Both the position numbers and the translations under genes were made by a program. The notes under the pieces are model-generated. The model was not told the origin of the DNA. It worked only from the letters and a program-made list of their open reading frames with translations, and ran no database searches. A DNA stretch of 43,287 nt, from assembly GCA_016191955.1 (NCBI GenBank), contig JACPVC010000100.1, positions 1 through 43,287 of the forward strand, in the 5' to 3' direction. Below are positions 25,030 to 32,384 of this stretch, piece after piece. The stretch is from Chloroflexota bacterium (GTDB taxonomy: Bacteria; Chloroflexota; Anaerolineae; Anaerolineales; Villigracilaceae). The stretch's first letter is position 1. Each line of letters opens with the position of its first letter.

Positions 25030-27312
25030 TTATGCAGTTTCTGCCTTGCCCAACTCAGATTTGACAGGTTCACCCATGCGTTCAACTTCGCCATTTTCCG
25101 GCTTGGTCAGAGGCAAAATGATGTGAAACTGACTGCCGGGGAAGTTGACTTCGTCATAGCCAGGGCTTTCTACCCAGATGCGCCCGCCGTGCGCTTCGAC
25201 GATGCCTTTGGATAACGCCAACCCCAAGCCTGCGCCGCCGCCTTTGAAACGTGATTTGCTGGTGGAATGTTTACCCAGTTCGCCGGGCTGATAAAACTTG
25301 GAGAAAATAACCTCGCGTAAATTTGGGTCCACGCCCACGCCGGTATCACCGACGATGATCTCCACGCCGCCGTTTGGCAGGTTGATGATGGCAGGGATAT
25401 GTTTTCCGCTGATGGTGATCCAACCGTTGTTCGGTGTAAATTTGATGGCGTTGCGAATGAGATGATGGAATAATTTTTCAAGCAGGTGCGAGTCCGCTTT
25501 GACAAGCGGCATGGCAGGGACCTTGATGCTCAGGATCTGTTGACGCTCTTTAACCGTTTTGACATGCTCCAAACATACCTGTTGGATCAGTTGACCGATG
25601 TCCACTGGCTGGAGGTGCGGTTTGAGGGAACGCGCGTCGATCTGCGCGATGTCGAACATCGAGTCCATTACTTCGTGCAGGCGCATGGTCCCATCGTGGA
25701 TACCCTTCATCATGGACTTCTGTCCTTTTTCGAGTTTGGAGTCATCCATCAGCATTTCGGTATAGCCTTTGATGACGGTTAGGGGTGTGCGCAGTTCGTG
25801 CGAAGCGATACTGATGAAATCGGATTTCGCCTGATCGATACGTTGGAGTTCCTGATTATTCTTTTCCAGGTTGCGGCGGGCTTGGCGTAATTCCTGGTTG
25901 AGGCGCATGAGGTTGTCTACGAGGCGGGCATTTTCGAGCGCTACAGCGGTCTGGTTGGCGTGCGCGCCGAGGACGGAGAGGTCTTCACGCGTATAGCGGT
26001 TGCCGCTCAACTTTGAACCGAACGCGAGCAGACCGATCCATTGCTTCTTGGCAAAGATCGGAATATAGACTTCGGAGCGGAGTTCGTTGAACCAACTCCG
26101 TTCGGCGGGAGATGCGGCCCGGTAAGCGGGGAGCAGGTCCAGGTCATATTGAAGAAGCGGTTTTTGCTCGCGGATAAAATACGAAGCGATGACCCCGTCC
26201 TCTTCCAATTCCACCACCACCATTTGTCGTTCTTCCGGGCTGCGGGCGGAGCGGATCTTATAGGTCTTGCGTCCATCTGCCTGGCGTTCGGAATCTACCA
26301 GGAACAAAAACCCGCGTTCGATCTGCATCGCTTCGAGCATGATGCCGATGGCGATACTGGCGAGGCGATCCATGTCGAGGATGTTACTGATGCTTTCGCT
26401 GTATTGATGGATGGTCAGGCTGGCATCGTATTGATCGCCTTTCATCCACGTGTTGATGGCGCGTGAGACCAGGTCGGTCAGTGGGGAGAAGATTAGCGCC
26501 AGGAAGAGTGCAACTACAGCGCCGGCTATGAGTGGGTTGAAATTCGCGCTCCCGCCAAACAAGGCTTGGATGATCAGAAAACCGGCAATATAAAAACCGA
26601 CAATGCCGATCGTACTGGCAACGTAGATCAAAACACGACGCGTGATATTCTTCAAGTCGGGCACGTAATGAGTACCGACCACATATGCCATGCCGATGGC
26701 AACCAAAAAACGCACAGGCTGACCGATGATGAGAATGCCGGAAAATAAAATGATGTCGTTCAGCAGGGTGAAAAGGACAGGCGCCCACCAATATCCCAAC
26801 CGGCTGCGAAGCAGCGGCTGGCGGCTCTGACGCTGCGCATTAGACAGGTTGAGGATCATGATAATGGTCAGGATGATCCATCCCAGAATGACCCATGCAG
26901 GACCAAGCCGCGAGCGATATAAGATAAGTTCGCCGTTCGTCCAGAGCGCATCTGGTAGATTCAATGCGTTTGTTAATATCAATGCCAGTCCGAGCGCCCA
27001 GACCCCCAAATAACCAAGCCATGCCCACCACAATTCGCGTTTCAGGAAGACCTGAAGCGTGATCATCAAAACAACAGCGAGCGTAAACGAAATATATGTT
27101 TGAAGTTCTTGAAAGAGAAAGTTATCATCCCCGCGGTCCTGCCAGATGGCTTCTGCGATATTGATGACCATGGCGAGCAGGGCGTAGAGCACGACGAGCC
27201 ACGTAGCGGAACCTTGTCCTTCCTCCCGTCGTTGAATGGCAAAAAAAATGACCGGCAGGTAGAACACGCCAATGAACAAAAGAATGATGACTTGGGCAAG
27301 CGATGCGCTCAT
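25030..27312 (-). CDS. Membrane sensor histidine kinase with GAF domain
   Basis: A 760-residue kinase. About eight membrane helices fill residues 1-290 (7TM-type sensor region). A GAF-like domain follows (about 315-465), then a coiled coil (LMRLNQELRQARRNLEKNNQELQRID, about 468-493). The HisKA domain carries SHELRTP with phospho-accepting His505. The ATPase domain has N box RNAIKFTPN, G1 GDTGVGVD and G2 GGGAGLGLALS. It should autophosphorylate in response to a membrane or small-molecule signal. No response regulator is adjacent, so it is an orphan. It is divergent from the GH13-like gene, with only 54 bp between the start codons. Confidence 0.9.
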   Translation of the reverse strand: MSASLAQVIILLFIGVFYLPVIFFAIQRREEGQGSATWLVVLYALLAMVINIAEAIWQDRGDDNFLFQELQTYISFTLAVVLMITLQVFLKRELWWAWLGYLGVWALGLALILTNALNLPDALWTNGELILYRSRLGPAWVILGWIILTIIMILNLSNAQRQSRQPLLRSRLGYWWAPVLFTLLNDIILFSGILIIGQPVRFLVAIGMAYVVGTHYVPDLKNITRRVLIYVASTIGIVGFYIAGFLIIQALFGGSANFNPLIAGAVVALFLALIFSPLTDLVSRAINTWMKGDQYDASLTIHQYSESISNILDMDRLASIAIGIMLEAMQIERGFLFLVDSERQADGRKTYKIRSARSPEERQMVVVELEEDGVIASYFIREQKPLLQYDLDLLPAYRAASPAERSWFNELRSEVYIPIFAKKQWIGLLAFGSKLSGNRYTREDLSVLGAHANQTAVALENARLVDNLMRLNQELRQARRNLEKNNQELQRIDQAKSDFISIASHELRTPLTVIKGYTEMLMDDSKLEKGQKSMMKGIHDGTMRLHEVMDSMFDIAQIDARSLKPHLQPVDIGQLIQQVCLEHVKTVKERQQILSIKVPAMPLVKADSHLLEKLFHHLIRNAIKFTPNNGWITISGKHIPAIINLPNGGVEIIVGDTGVGVDPNLREVIFSKFYQPGELGKHSTSKSRFKGGGAGLGLALSKGIVEAHGGRIWVESPGYDEVNFPGSQFHIILPLTKPENGEVERMGEPVKSELGKAETA

Positions 27313-27366
27313 GATGGTGGCTGAAATTTTACTCTAATTCATTGATAATCGGTTATCATTATTGTT

Positions 27367-30357
27367 ATGCTAACTTCACGCGCTTCCCGTCTTCGATACA
27401 ATTTTTCGCAAGATTTTTTCCGCCCCGACGGGCACGTCGTTTTTTCAGATATGGCATCCGCCCGGGCATTTGCAAACCAAATATCAGCGCTTCGCACGGA
27501 ACCTTCGACACGCCCTAGCGGGCAGTCAGAGCAGCGTCAGGTCTCTGCTTCCGACCTTTATGTGATCTCCCTGCTAGACGAGGCGTTTCATATTTTGCTT
27601 CGCAATTATTACAGTCGTTATACCGGTGTGATGGGGCGCGCCATGGGCTCGCTTCAATCCACGCTTGGCTCGAAGTATGACCTGACCCTTAACAAATTTA
27701 CCGAAGAGTTTCCGCCCAAATCCGTGTTTCGCGGCGAAGTGACGGCGGGTGTGTACCTTGCCACAAAACTACCAAACTTCGGAGACTTTGGGCATGGTGT
27801 GCGGGCTGCCGCTATCGAAGAGATGCTGCTCATCAACAACGCCAATAAGAACCCGGCTCTGAATCCTTACAAAGACCTGTTCGACGAAAATGTGATGAAT
27901 GGGTCAGAGTTCAGGGATTTCACGAACCATCTCCTGGAGTTCTTCTCCAACCTGCCTGGCTTGGGCAACGGTGTTGCCGGGCGGACGGAAACGCTTACCG
28001 AACTTCTGCGCGGACCTATCGAGACTTCACCAGATTCTTTGGAAGGTCAGTTGCGATACATCCTTGAAAAATGGGGGCATTTGCTTGGCAGTGAATTTGC
28101 CACCCGTATTCTGCGCGGCATGGATTATTTACGTGAAGACATCATCCGTAAGCAGGGACCCATCGACACCTTTACTGCCGAAGTACAGATTCCCACCTTT
28201 GCCGGGCACGACTATGCCGAAGTCGAACGCTACAGCCCAGACCAGGAATGGATGCCGCGTCTCGTTTTGATGGCGAAGAACACCTACGTCTGGCTCGACC
28301 AGCTCTCAAAGAAATATCAGCGCGAAATCAAGTTTCTCAACGAAATTCCAGATGAAGAACTGGATTTACTTGCTTCACGCGGGTTTACTGGCTTGTGGCT
28401 GATCGGCTTATGGGAACGCAGCCGCTCTTCGCAGCGCATCAAACAACGCATGGGGCAGGAGGATGCTGTCGCTTCGGCGTACTCGCTCCATTCCTACGAC
28501 ATCGCCAATGACCTTGGCGGTTGGGACGCGCTTCAAGACCTGCGCACACGAGCTTGGGCGCGCGGCATCCGTCTCTCTGCGGATATGGTTCCCAACCACA
28601 TGGGCATTGACTCGCAATGGGTGACGGAACATCCCGATTGGTTCCTGTCCTTGCCGTATCCTCCATATCCTTCGTATTCCTTTAAATCAGAAAACCTTTC
28701 AGACGACCTGCGTGTGGGAATTTATCTCGAAGACCATTATTACGATAAAACCGACGCTGCCGTAGTCTTCCAGCGCCGCGATTTACAGACGGGGAATCTG
28801 CGTTACATCTATCACGGCAACGACGGCACATCCTTCCCGTGGAACGACACGGCTCAACTCGATTACAGCAAGCCTGAAGTTCGCGAGGCGGTCATTCAAG
28901 TCATCTTGCATGTGGCGCGTAATTTCCCGGTCATCCGCTTTGATGCGGCGATGACGCTTGCCAAGAAACACATCCAGCGCTTGTGGTTCCCCGAACCCGG
29001 TGCAGGCGGAGCGATCCCATCGCGCTCGCAATTCGGCATGACCAAAGCCGAGTTCGACGACAAAATTCCCGTCGAGTTCTGGCGCGAGGTCGTGGATAGA
29101 GTCGCTGTCGAAGTGCCCGATACGCTCCTGCTCGCCGAAGCCTTCTGGCTCATGGAAGGCTATTTTGTCCGCACACTTGGAATGCATCGAGTCTACAACT
29201 CCGCTTTCATGCACATGTTGCGCGACGAAGACAACGCCAAATATCGCATGGCGATCAAGAATACGCTCGAGTTCGATCCGCAAATCCTTAAGCGTTACGT
29301 CAACTTCATGAGCAATCCCGACGAAAAGACTGCCGTCGAGCAATTTGGCAAAGGTGATAAATACTTCGGCATCTGCACCGTGCTTGCAACCCTGCCCGGT
29401 CTACCCATGTTCGGTCACGGACAAGTCGAAGGCTTCTCTGAAAAATACGGGATGGAATTCCGCCGCCCCAAATGGGATGAGACTCAAGACGATGATTTGA
29501 TTCAGGCTCATCAATGGAGAATCTTCCCGCTCCTTCACCGCCGCTCCCTGTTTGCCGACGTGGAGAATTTCCTACTCTTCGACCTTCAAAAACCATACAG
29601 CGGACTCGACGAAAACGTGTTCGCCTATTCCAATCGTCATAACGATGAACGTGGATTGGTGATCTATCACAACAAATTTTCCAACACCAAAGGCTGGATC
29701 AAAACCTCCGCTCCCGCATTGGATAAAGCATCAGGAAAAATGACCCGCCGCACTCTCGCGGAAGGACTCGGCTTGCCGCGTCAGGGATACGCCATCTTCA
29801 AAGATTACGCCTCGCAGTTGGAATACGTCCGCTCGTGTGAAGAACTCTGGAACAAGGGCATGTACGTGGAATTGGGCGCCTATCAATGTCACGCCTTCAT
29901 GGACTTCCGCTTCGTCTACGATAAAGAGTGGGGGACGATCTGCAATACCCTGAATGGTGCCGGCGTTCCGTCCCTTCAAGAAGAATGGCGGAAGCTGTTC
30001 GCATTCATTGAAGAACCTGTGAAGGAAGAAAAACCTGTCAAGGCGAAACGTGCCGCTCGCAAACCTGTTGAAAAGAAGACAGCAAAAGCCAAGCCAACAA
30101 AGAAGACTGTAGCAAAGAAAACAACTGCCAAGCCCAAAACGGTGAAGAAAATACCTGTAGCGAAAAAGGCAGAGAAGAAAACAAAGACGACCCTCAAGAA
30201 GGGCCCGGCTGTCAAGTCAAAAATGGCTGCCAAGAAAACGGTCAGCAAGCTCAAAGTGGCTGCAAAGAAAACTTCTACCAAAAAGGCAGTGGCGAAAAAG
30301 ACACCAACCAAGACAGTAGCCAGGAAAAAATCAGTCAGTAGTAAGAAGAATAAGTAA
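27367..30357 (+). CDS. GH13-like glycosidase/glycosyltransferase with histone-H1-like lysine tail
   Basis: A 996-residue protein. Residues 1-300 form a helical region I do not recognise. From about 325 an alpha-amylase-type barrel is evident: region I SADMVPNH (404-411), region II VIRFDAA with Arg524 and presumed nucleophile Asp526, region III LLAEAF with presumed acid Glu591, and a region IV equivalent NPD (650-652), where the usual motif is NHD. The final ~113 residues (884-996) are almost only Lys, Ala, Thr, Pro and Val in KKTxAK-like repeats, as in histone H1-like proteins. No signal peptide. Substrate unknown; alpha-glucan is expected for the family. Its stop codon lies in the target duplication of the element that follows. 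Confidence 0.82.
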   Translation: MLTSRASRLRYNFSQDFFRPDGHVVFSDMASARAFANQISALRTEPSTRPSGQSEQRQVSASDLYVISLLDEAFHILLRNYYSRYTGVMGRAMGSLQSTLGSKYDLTLNKFTEEFPPKSVFRGEVTAGVYLATKLPNFGDFGHGVRAAAIEEMLLINNANKNPALNPYKDLFDENVMNGSEFRDFTNHLLEFFSNLPGLGNGVAGRTETLTELLRGPIETSPDSLEGQLRYILEKWGHLLGSEFATRILRGMDYLREDIIRKQGPIDTFTAEVQIPTFAGHDYAEVERYSPDQEWMPRLVLMAKNTYVWLDQLSKKYQREIKFLNEIPDEELDLLASRGFTGLWLIGLWERSRSSQRIKQRMGQEDAVASAYSLHSYDIANDLGGWDALQDLRTRAWARGIRLSADMVPNHMGIDSQWVTEHPDWFLSLPYPPYPSYSFKSENLSDDLRVGIYLEDHYYDKTDAAVVFQRRDLQTGNLRYIYHGNDGTSFPWNDTAQLDYSKPEVREAVIQVILHVARNFPVIRFDAAMTLAKKHIQRLWFPEPGAGGAIPSRSQFGMTKAEFDDKIPVEFWREVVDRVAVEVPDTLLLAEAFWLMEGYFVRTLGMHRVYNSAFMHMLRDEDNAKYRMAIKNTLEFDPQILKRYVNFMSNPDEKTAVEQFGKGDKYFGICTVLATLPGLPMFGHGQVEGFSEKYGMEFRRPKWDETQDDDLIQAHQWRIFPLLHRRSLFADVENFLLFDLQKPYSGLDENVFAYSNRHNDERGLVIYHNKFSNTKGWIKTSAPALDKASGKMTRRTLAEGLGLPRQGYAIFKDYASQLEYVRSCEELWNKGMYVELGAYQCHAFMDFRFVYDKEWGTICNTLNGAGVPSLQEEWRKLFAFIEEPVKEEKPVKAKRAARKPVEKKTAKAKPTKKTVAKKTTAKPKTVKKIPVAKKAEKKTKTTLKKGPAVKSKMAAKKTVSKLKVAAKKTSTKKAVAKKTPTKTVARKKSVSSKKNK

Positions 30358-30508
30358 CTGATGTTACGCGATTTCTTTTCTTGCATCCCTCGCCCTTCGA
30401 CTGCACTCCTCGACGTTCATTCGTCGCTCCGCTCAGGGTGGCTGCCGCGCTGAGCGGAGAGCGGGTGCTCTTCTCGCTCGTAGTCGAAGCGCAAATGCAT
30501 AACATCAG
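30358..30508. mobile_element. Family-2 miniature element (151 bp) with 7-bp target duplication
   Basis: Ends CTGATGTTACGCG and ATGCATAACATCAG form an inverted repeat (about 11 paired bases). TAAGTAA stands directly outside both edges (30351-30357 and 30509-30515). The core (CCCTTCGACTGC...GTAGTCGAAGCGC) is clearly the same as in the element at 8761-8913. The outermost bases differ from that copy (CTGATG instead of CTCACC) on both arms, so pairing is kept. The left edge directly follows the stop codon of the GH13-like gene. Confidence 0.8.
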
Positions 30509-30523
30509 TAAGTAAGTCATTTA

Positions 30524-30560
30524 CTCGGTTAGGGAATTTATCCTTAACCGAGCATTTTTT
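30524..30560 (+). terminator. Rho-independent terminator after the GH13-like gene
   Basis: CTCGGTTAGGGA / TCCTTAACCGAG form a 12-bp stem with one G-T pair and loop ATTTA, followed by CATTTTTT. It was presumably the original terminator of the GH13-like gene before the element inserted between them. Confidence 0.88.
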
Positions 30561-30680
30561 GGACACTATGAATCTAGAATTCTCTTTCATGCTGCGCGTA
30601 GGCAGGTTAGGAAAGGATGAACGTTTGGAAACGCCCACCCTACAAATTCCATACGAAATCGTTACATTACGAAAATCATA

Positions 30681-30709
30681 TTGACTCGCAATTTGAAAGG
30701 GAATATACT
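30681..30709 (+). promoter_or_regulatory. Strong sigma-70-type promoter
   Basis: TTGACT and TATACT separated by exactly 17 bases. This is the best -35/-10 pair I saw in the window apart from the cytochrome oxidase promoter. Predicted start near 30716, upstream of a 12-codon ORF, a terminator and the SWIM protein gene. Confidence 0.75.
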
Positions 30710-30735
30710 GACAACCAACAAGAGGTAACGCTGCC

Positions 30736-30774
30736 ATGCGATTATTTCACGGAAATACCCAAAATTGTAGATAG
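30736..30774 (+). CDS. Possible 12-residue leader peptide or part of a small RNA
   Basis: ATG 30736 opens a 12-codon frame (MRLFHGNTQNCR, then TAG) with AGAGGT nine bases upstream. Its stop lies two bases before the stem of the terminator at 30776. A strong promoter is 27 bp upstream of the start codon. This promoter, mini-ORF, terminator, gene order is that of an attenuator leader. It would equally fit a roughly 90-nt small RNA with no peptide. No amino-acid run or rare-codon cluster is evident, and no alternative antiterminator pairing was found by eye. Confidence 0.35.
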   Translation: MRLFHGNTQNCR

Positions 30775-30775
30775 A

Positions 30776-30805
30776 GACACGCGTGTATGCACGCGTGTCT
30801 TTTTT
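30776..30805 (+). terminator. Rho-independent terminator (possible attenuator) before the SWIM gene
   Basis: Perfect 10-bp stem GACACGCGTG / CACGCGTGTC with loop TATG and then TTTTTTATAT. It stands between the promoter at 30681 and the SWIM protein gene at 30842, so transcripts must read through it to express that gene unless another promoter exists. Confidence 0.92.
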
Positions 30806-30841
30806 ATATCTAAATAAAATTCAAAAAAGGAGACTTTTGCC

Positions 30842-31084
30842 ATGGATTACGGAATGATCGGCAAGCTCGAAAAAGCAAAACGCTATGCGGAGGACCGCAA
30901 ACGCTTCCGTTTCAACCAGTTCGACCTTACCTTCCACGGCGACAACAACGAGCACCATGTGTCCTATGACAATGGTGTATTCAGTTGCGATTGCGAATTC
31001 TTCCTAACCCACAAGCGCTGCGGACATTCCATGGCGCTCGAGATCCTGCTCAAAGATATGATCGTCGAGACGGTCGAAGCCTAA
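30842..31084 (+). CDS. Small SWIM-type zinc-finger protein
   Basis: An 80-residue protein that is little more than a SWIM domain. The CxC...CxH zinc ligands are Cys49, Cys51, Cys60 and His62 in FSCDCEFFLTHKRCGHSMALEILL. The first 30 residues are basic (KLEKAKRYAEDRKRFRF). SWIM domains bind DNA or protein and are usually part of larger helicase or transposase-associated proteins, so a free-standing copy is notable. ATG at 30842 has AAAAGGAGAC upstream. It is bracketed by terminators on both sides and thus a single-gene unit with a possible attenuator in front. Confidence 0.82.
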   Translation: MDYGMIGKLEKAKRYAEDRKRFRFNQFDLTFHGDNNEHHVSYDNGVFSCDCEFFLTHKRCGHSMALEILLKDMIVETVEA

Positions 31085-31104
31085 ACTTACAATTGAATAG
31101 CTCG

Positions 31105-31138
31105 ACTGCCCTTCGTTTTTGCGAAGGGCAGTTTTTTA
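31105..31138 (+). terminator. Rho-independent terminator of the SWIM gene
   Basis: ACTGCCCTTCG / CGAAGGGCAGT stem with a T-rich loop, followed by TTTTTT. Confidence 0.93.
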
Positions 31139-31224
31139 TTGGGTAGTGACGATTAAGCCATGTGGGTAAGCGGTCGCTACAGACTCTCATTAAATCTTAA
31201 ACAATGTAGAGTAAAATTTTCCCT

Positions 31225-32319
31225 ATGAAGCGAATTACACATAGGACTATTAACCGCAGAGATTTTCTAAAACTAAGCGGACTCACCCTCGGCGGACTGG
31301 CATTCTCGCCCTTCCTGCCGGGTCTCACCGACTTTGACGACAGTTTCGTCGTGCGCATCGCCACCAAGGACATGCCCGTGCGCAAAGAGCCGACTGATAA
31401 AAGCCGCATCGAACTTTCTCATTACCGTGACGAACTGGTACACGTCTATGGTGAAATTACCGCCTCCGAGCCGGAGCATAACCCGGTCTGGTATCGCGTG
31501 TGGGGCGGTTACCTCCACCGCGGACGGTTGCAGCGCGTGCGCACCGTTTATCAGGAACCGATTAAATCAATCCCCGAAGGCACACGTCTGATTGCCGATA
31601 TCACCGTGCCCTTTACAACCCCATATCGTTACTCCAAAACCTTTGGCTGGCAGCCCATGTCGCCGCCGCTGTATTACGGTTCTGTCCACTTTATCGAAGC
31701 CGTGGAGCAGGGACCGGAAATGGCGGATTATGACGGTCCCTGGTATCGCATCTTCGACGAACTCGACTCCAATGTTACTTACTATGCGCCCGCGATTCAC
31801 ATGCGAGTTCTGCCAGACGATTATCTTGCGCCCATCTCACCCGACGTGCCCTACGAAGATAAACTCATTGAGGTCAACCTTTCGACTCAGATGTTGTATG
31901 CGTACGAGTACGGCAGTTTGGTCTTCCAAACCAATATTTCCTCCGGCGTCCCCGGCGACCCGACGGGTGGCACAGGCATCCCCACCACCACACCGGCGGG
32001 TAAATTCACCATCCTCGACAAAGTCCCTGCCAAGCATATGGGTTATAGTTACTTCGGCGAACAGACCACCGGCAACGTCCTCGCCGATGTCGATAACTAC
32101 GTCCTCCCCGGCGTGCCGTGGACGTCCTTCTTCACCAGGCAGGGGCACGCCTTCCACGGCACCTACTGGCACGAAAATTTCGGCTCGCCCATGAGTCACG
32201 GTTGCATCAACATGCGCACCAACGAAGCCAGTTGGATCTTCCGCTGGTCGAAACCCGAACCCATCGTGGGTAACGTCGCCACACGCGGGCTTGGTACAAC
32301 CGTTGAAGTTCATTACTAA
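31225..32319 (+). CDS. Tat-exported L,D-transpeptidase (YkuD domain)
   Basis: A 364-residue exported enzyme. The N-terminus holds a twin-arginine motif NRRDFLKLSG (Arg11-Arg12) and a hydrophobic stretch ending SPFLPG. The middle (about 40-200) may be SH3-like repeats. The YkuD domain (about 213-345) carries the catalytic block HGTYWHENFG...SHGCINM with His311, His325 and Cys327. It would cross-link or modify peptidoglycan, or attach proteins to it, outside the membrane. This fits a Chloroflexota lineage only if it keeps peptidoglycan, which is debated for some members. ATG 31225 has no strong ribosome site. Confidence 0.9.
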   Translation: MKRITHRTINRRDFLKLSGLTLGGLAFSPFLPGLTDFDDSFVVRIATKDMPVRKEPTDKSRIELSHYRDELVHVYGEITASEPEHNPVWYRVWGGYLHRGRLQRVRTVYQEPIKSIPEGTRLIADITVPFTTPYRYSKTFGWQPMSPPLYYGSVHFIEAVEQGPEMADYDGPWYRIFDELDSNVTYYAPAIHMRVLPDDYLAPISPDVPYEDKLIEVNLSTQMLYAYEYGSLVFQTNISSGVPGDPTGGTGIPTTTPAGKFTILDKVPAKHMGYSYFGEQTTGNVLADVDNYVLPGVPWTSFFTRQGHAFHGTYWHENFGSPMSHGCINMRTNEASWIFRWSKPEPIVGNVATRGLGTTVEVHY

Positions 32320-32384
32320 ATCTCCAAACCTTTTGGGATTTCTTCTCCCAAACCGAATCCACTCTTTGAGGTTTCCCTTTTCTC

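Noticed and set aside
30617-30817. 66-codon ORF upstream of the SWIM gene
   Set aside because: It runs through the promoter at 30681 and the terminator at 30776, lacks a credible role, and is in a different frame from the mini-ORF.
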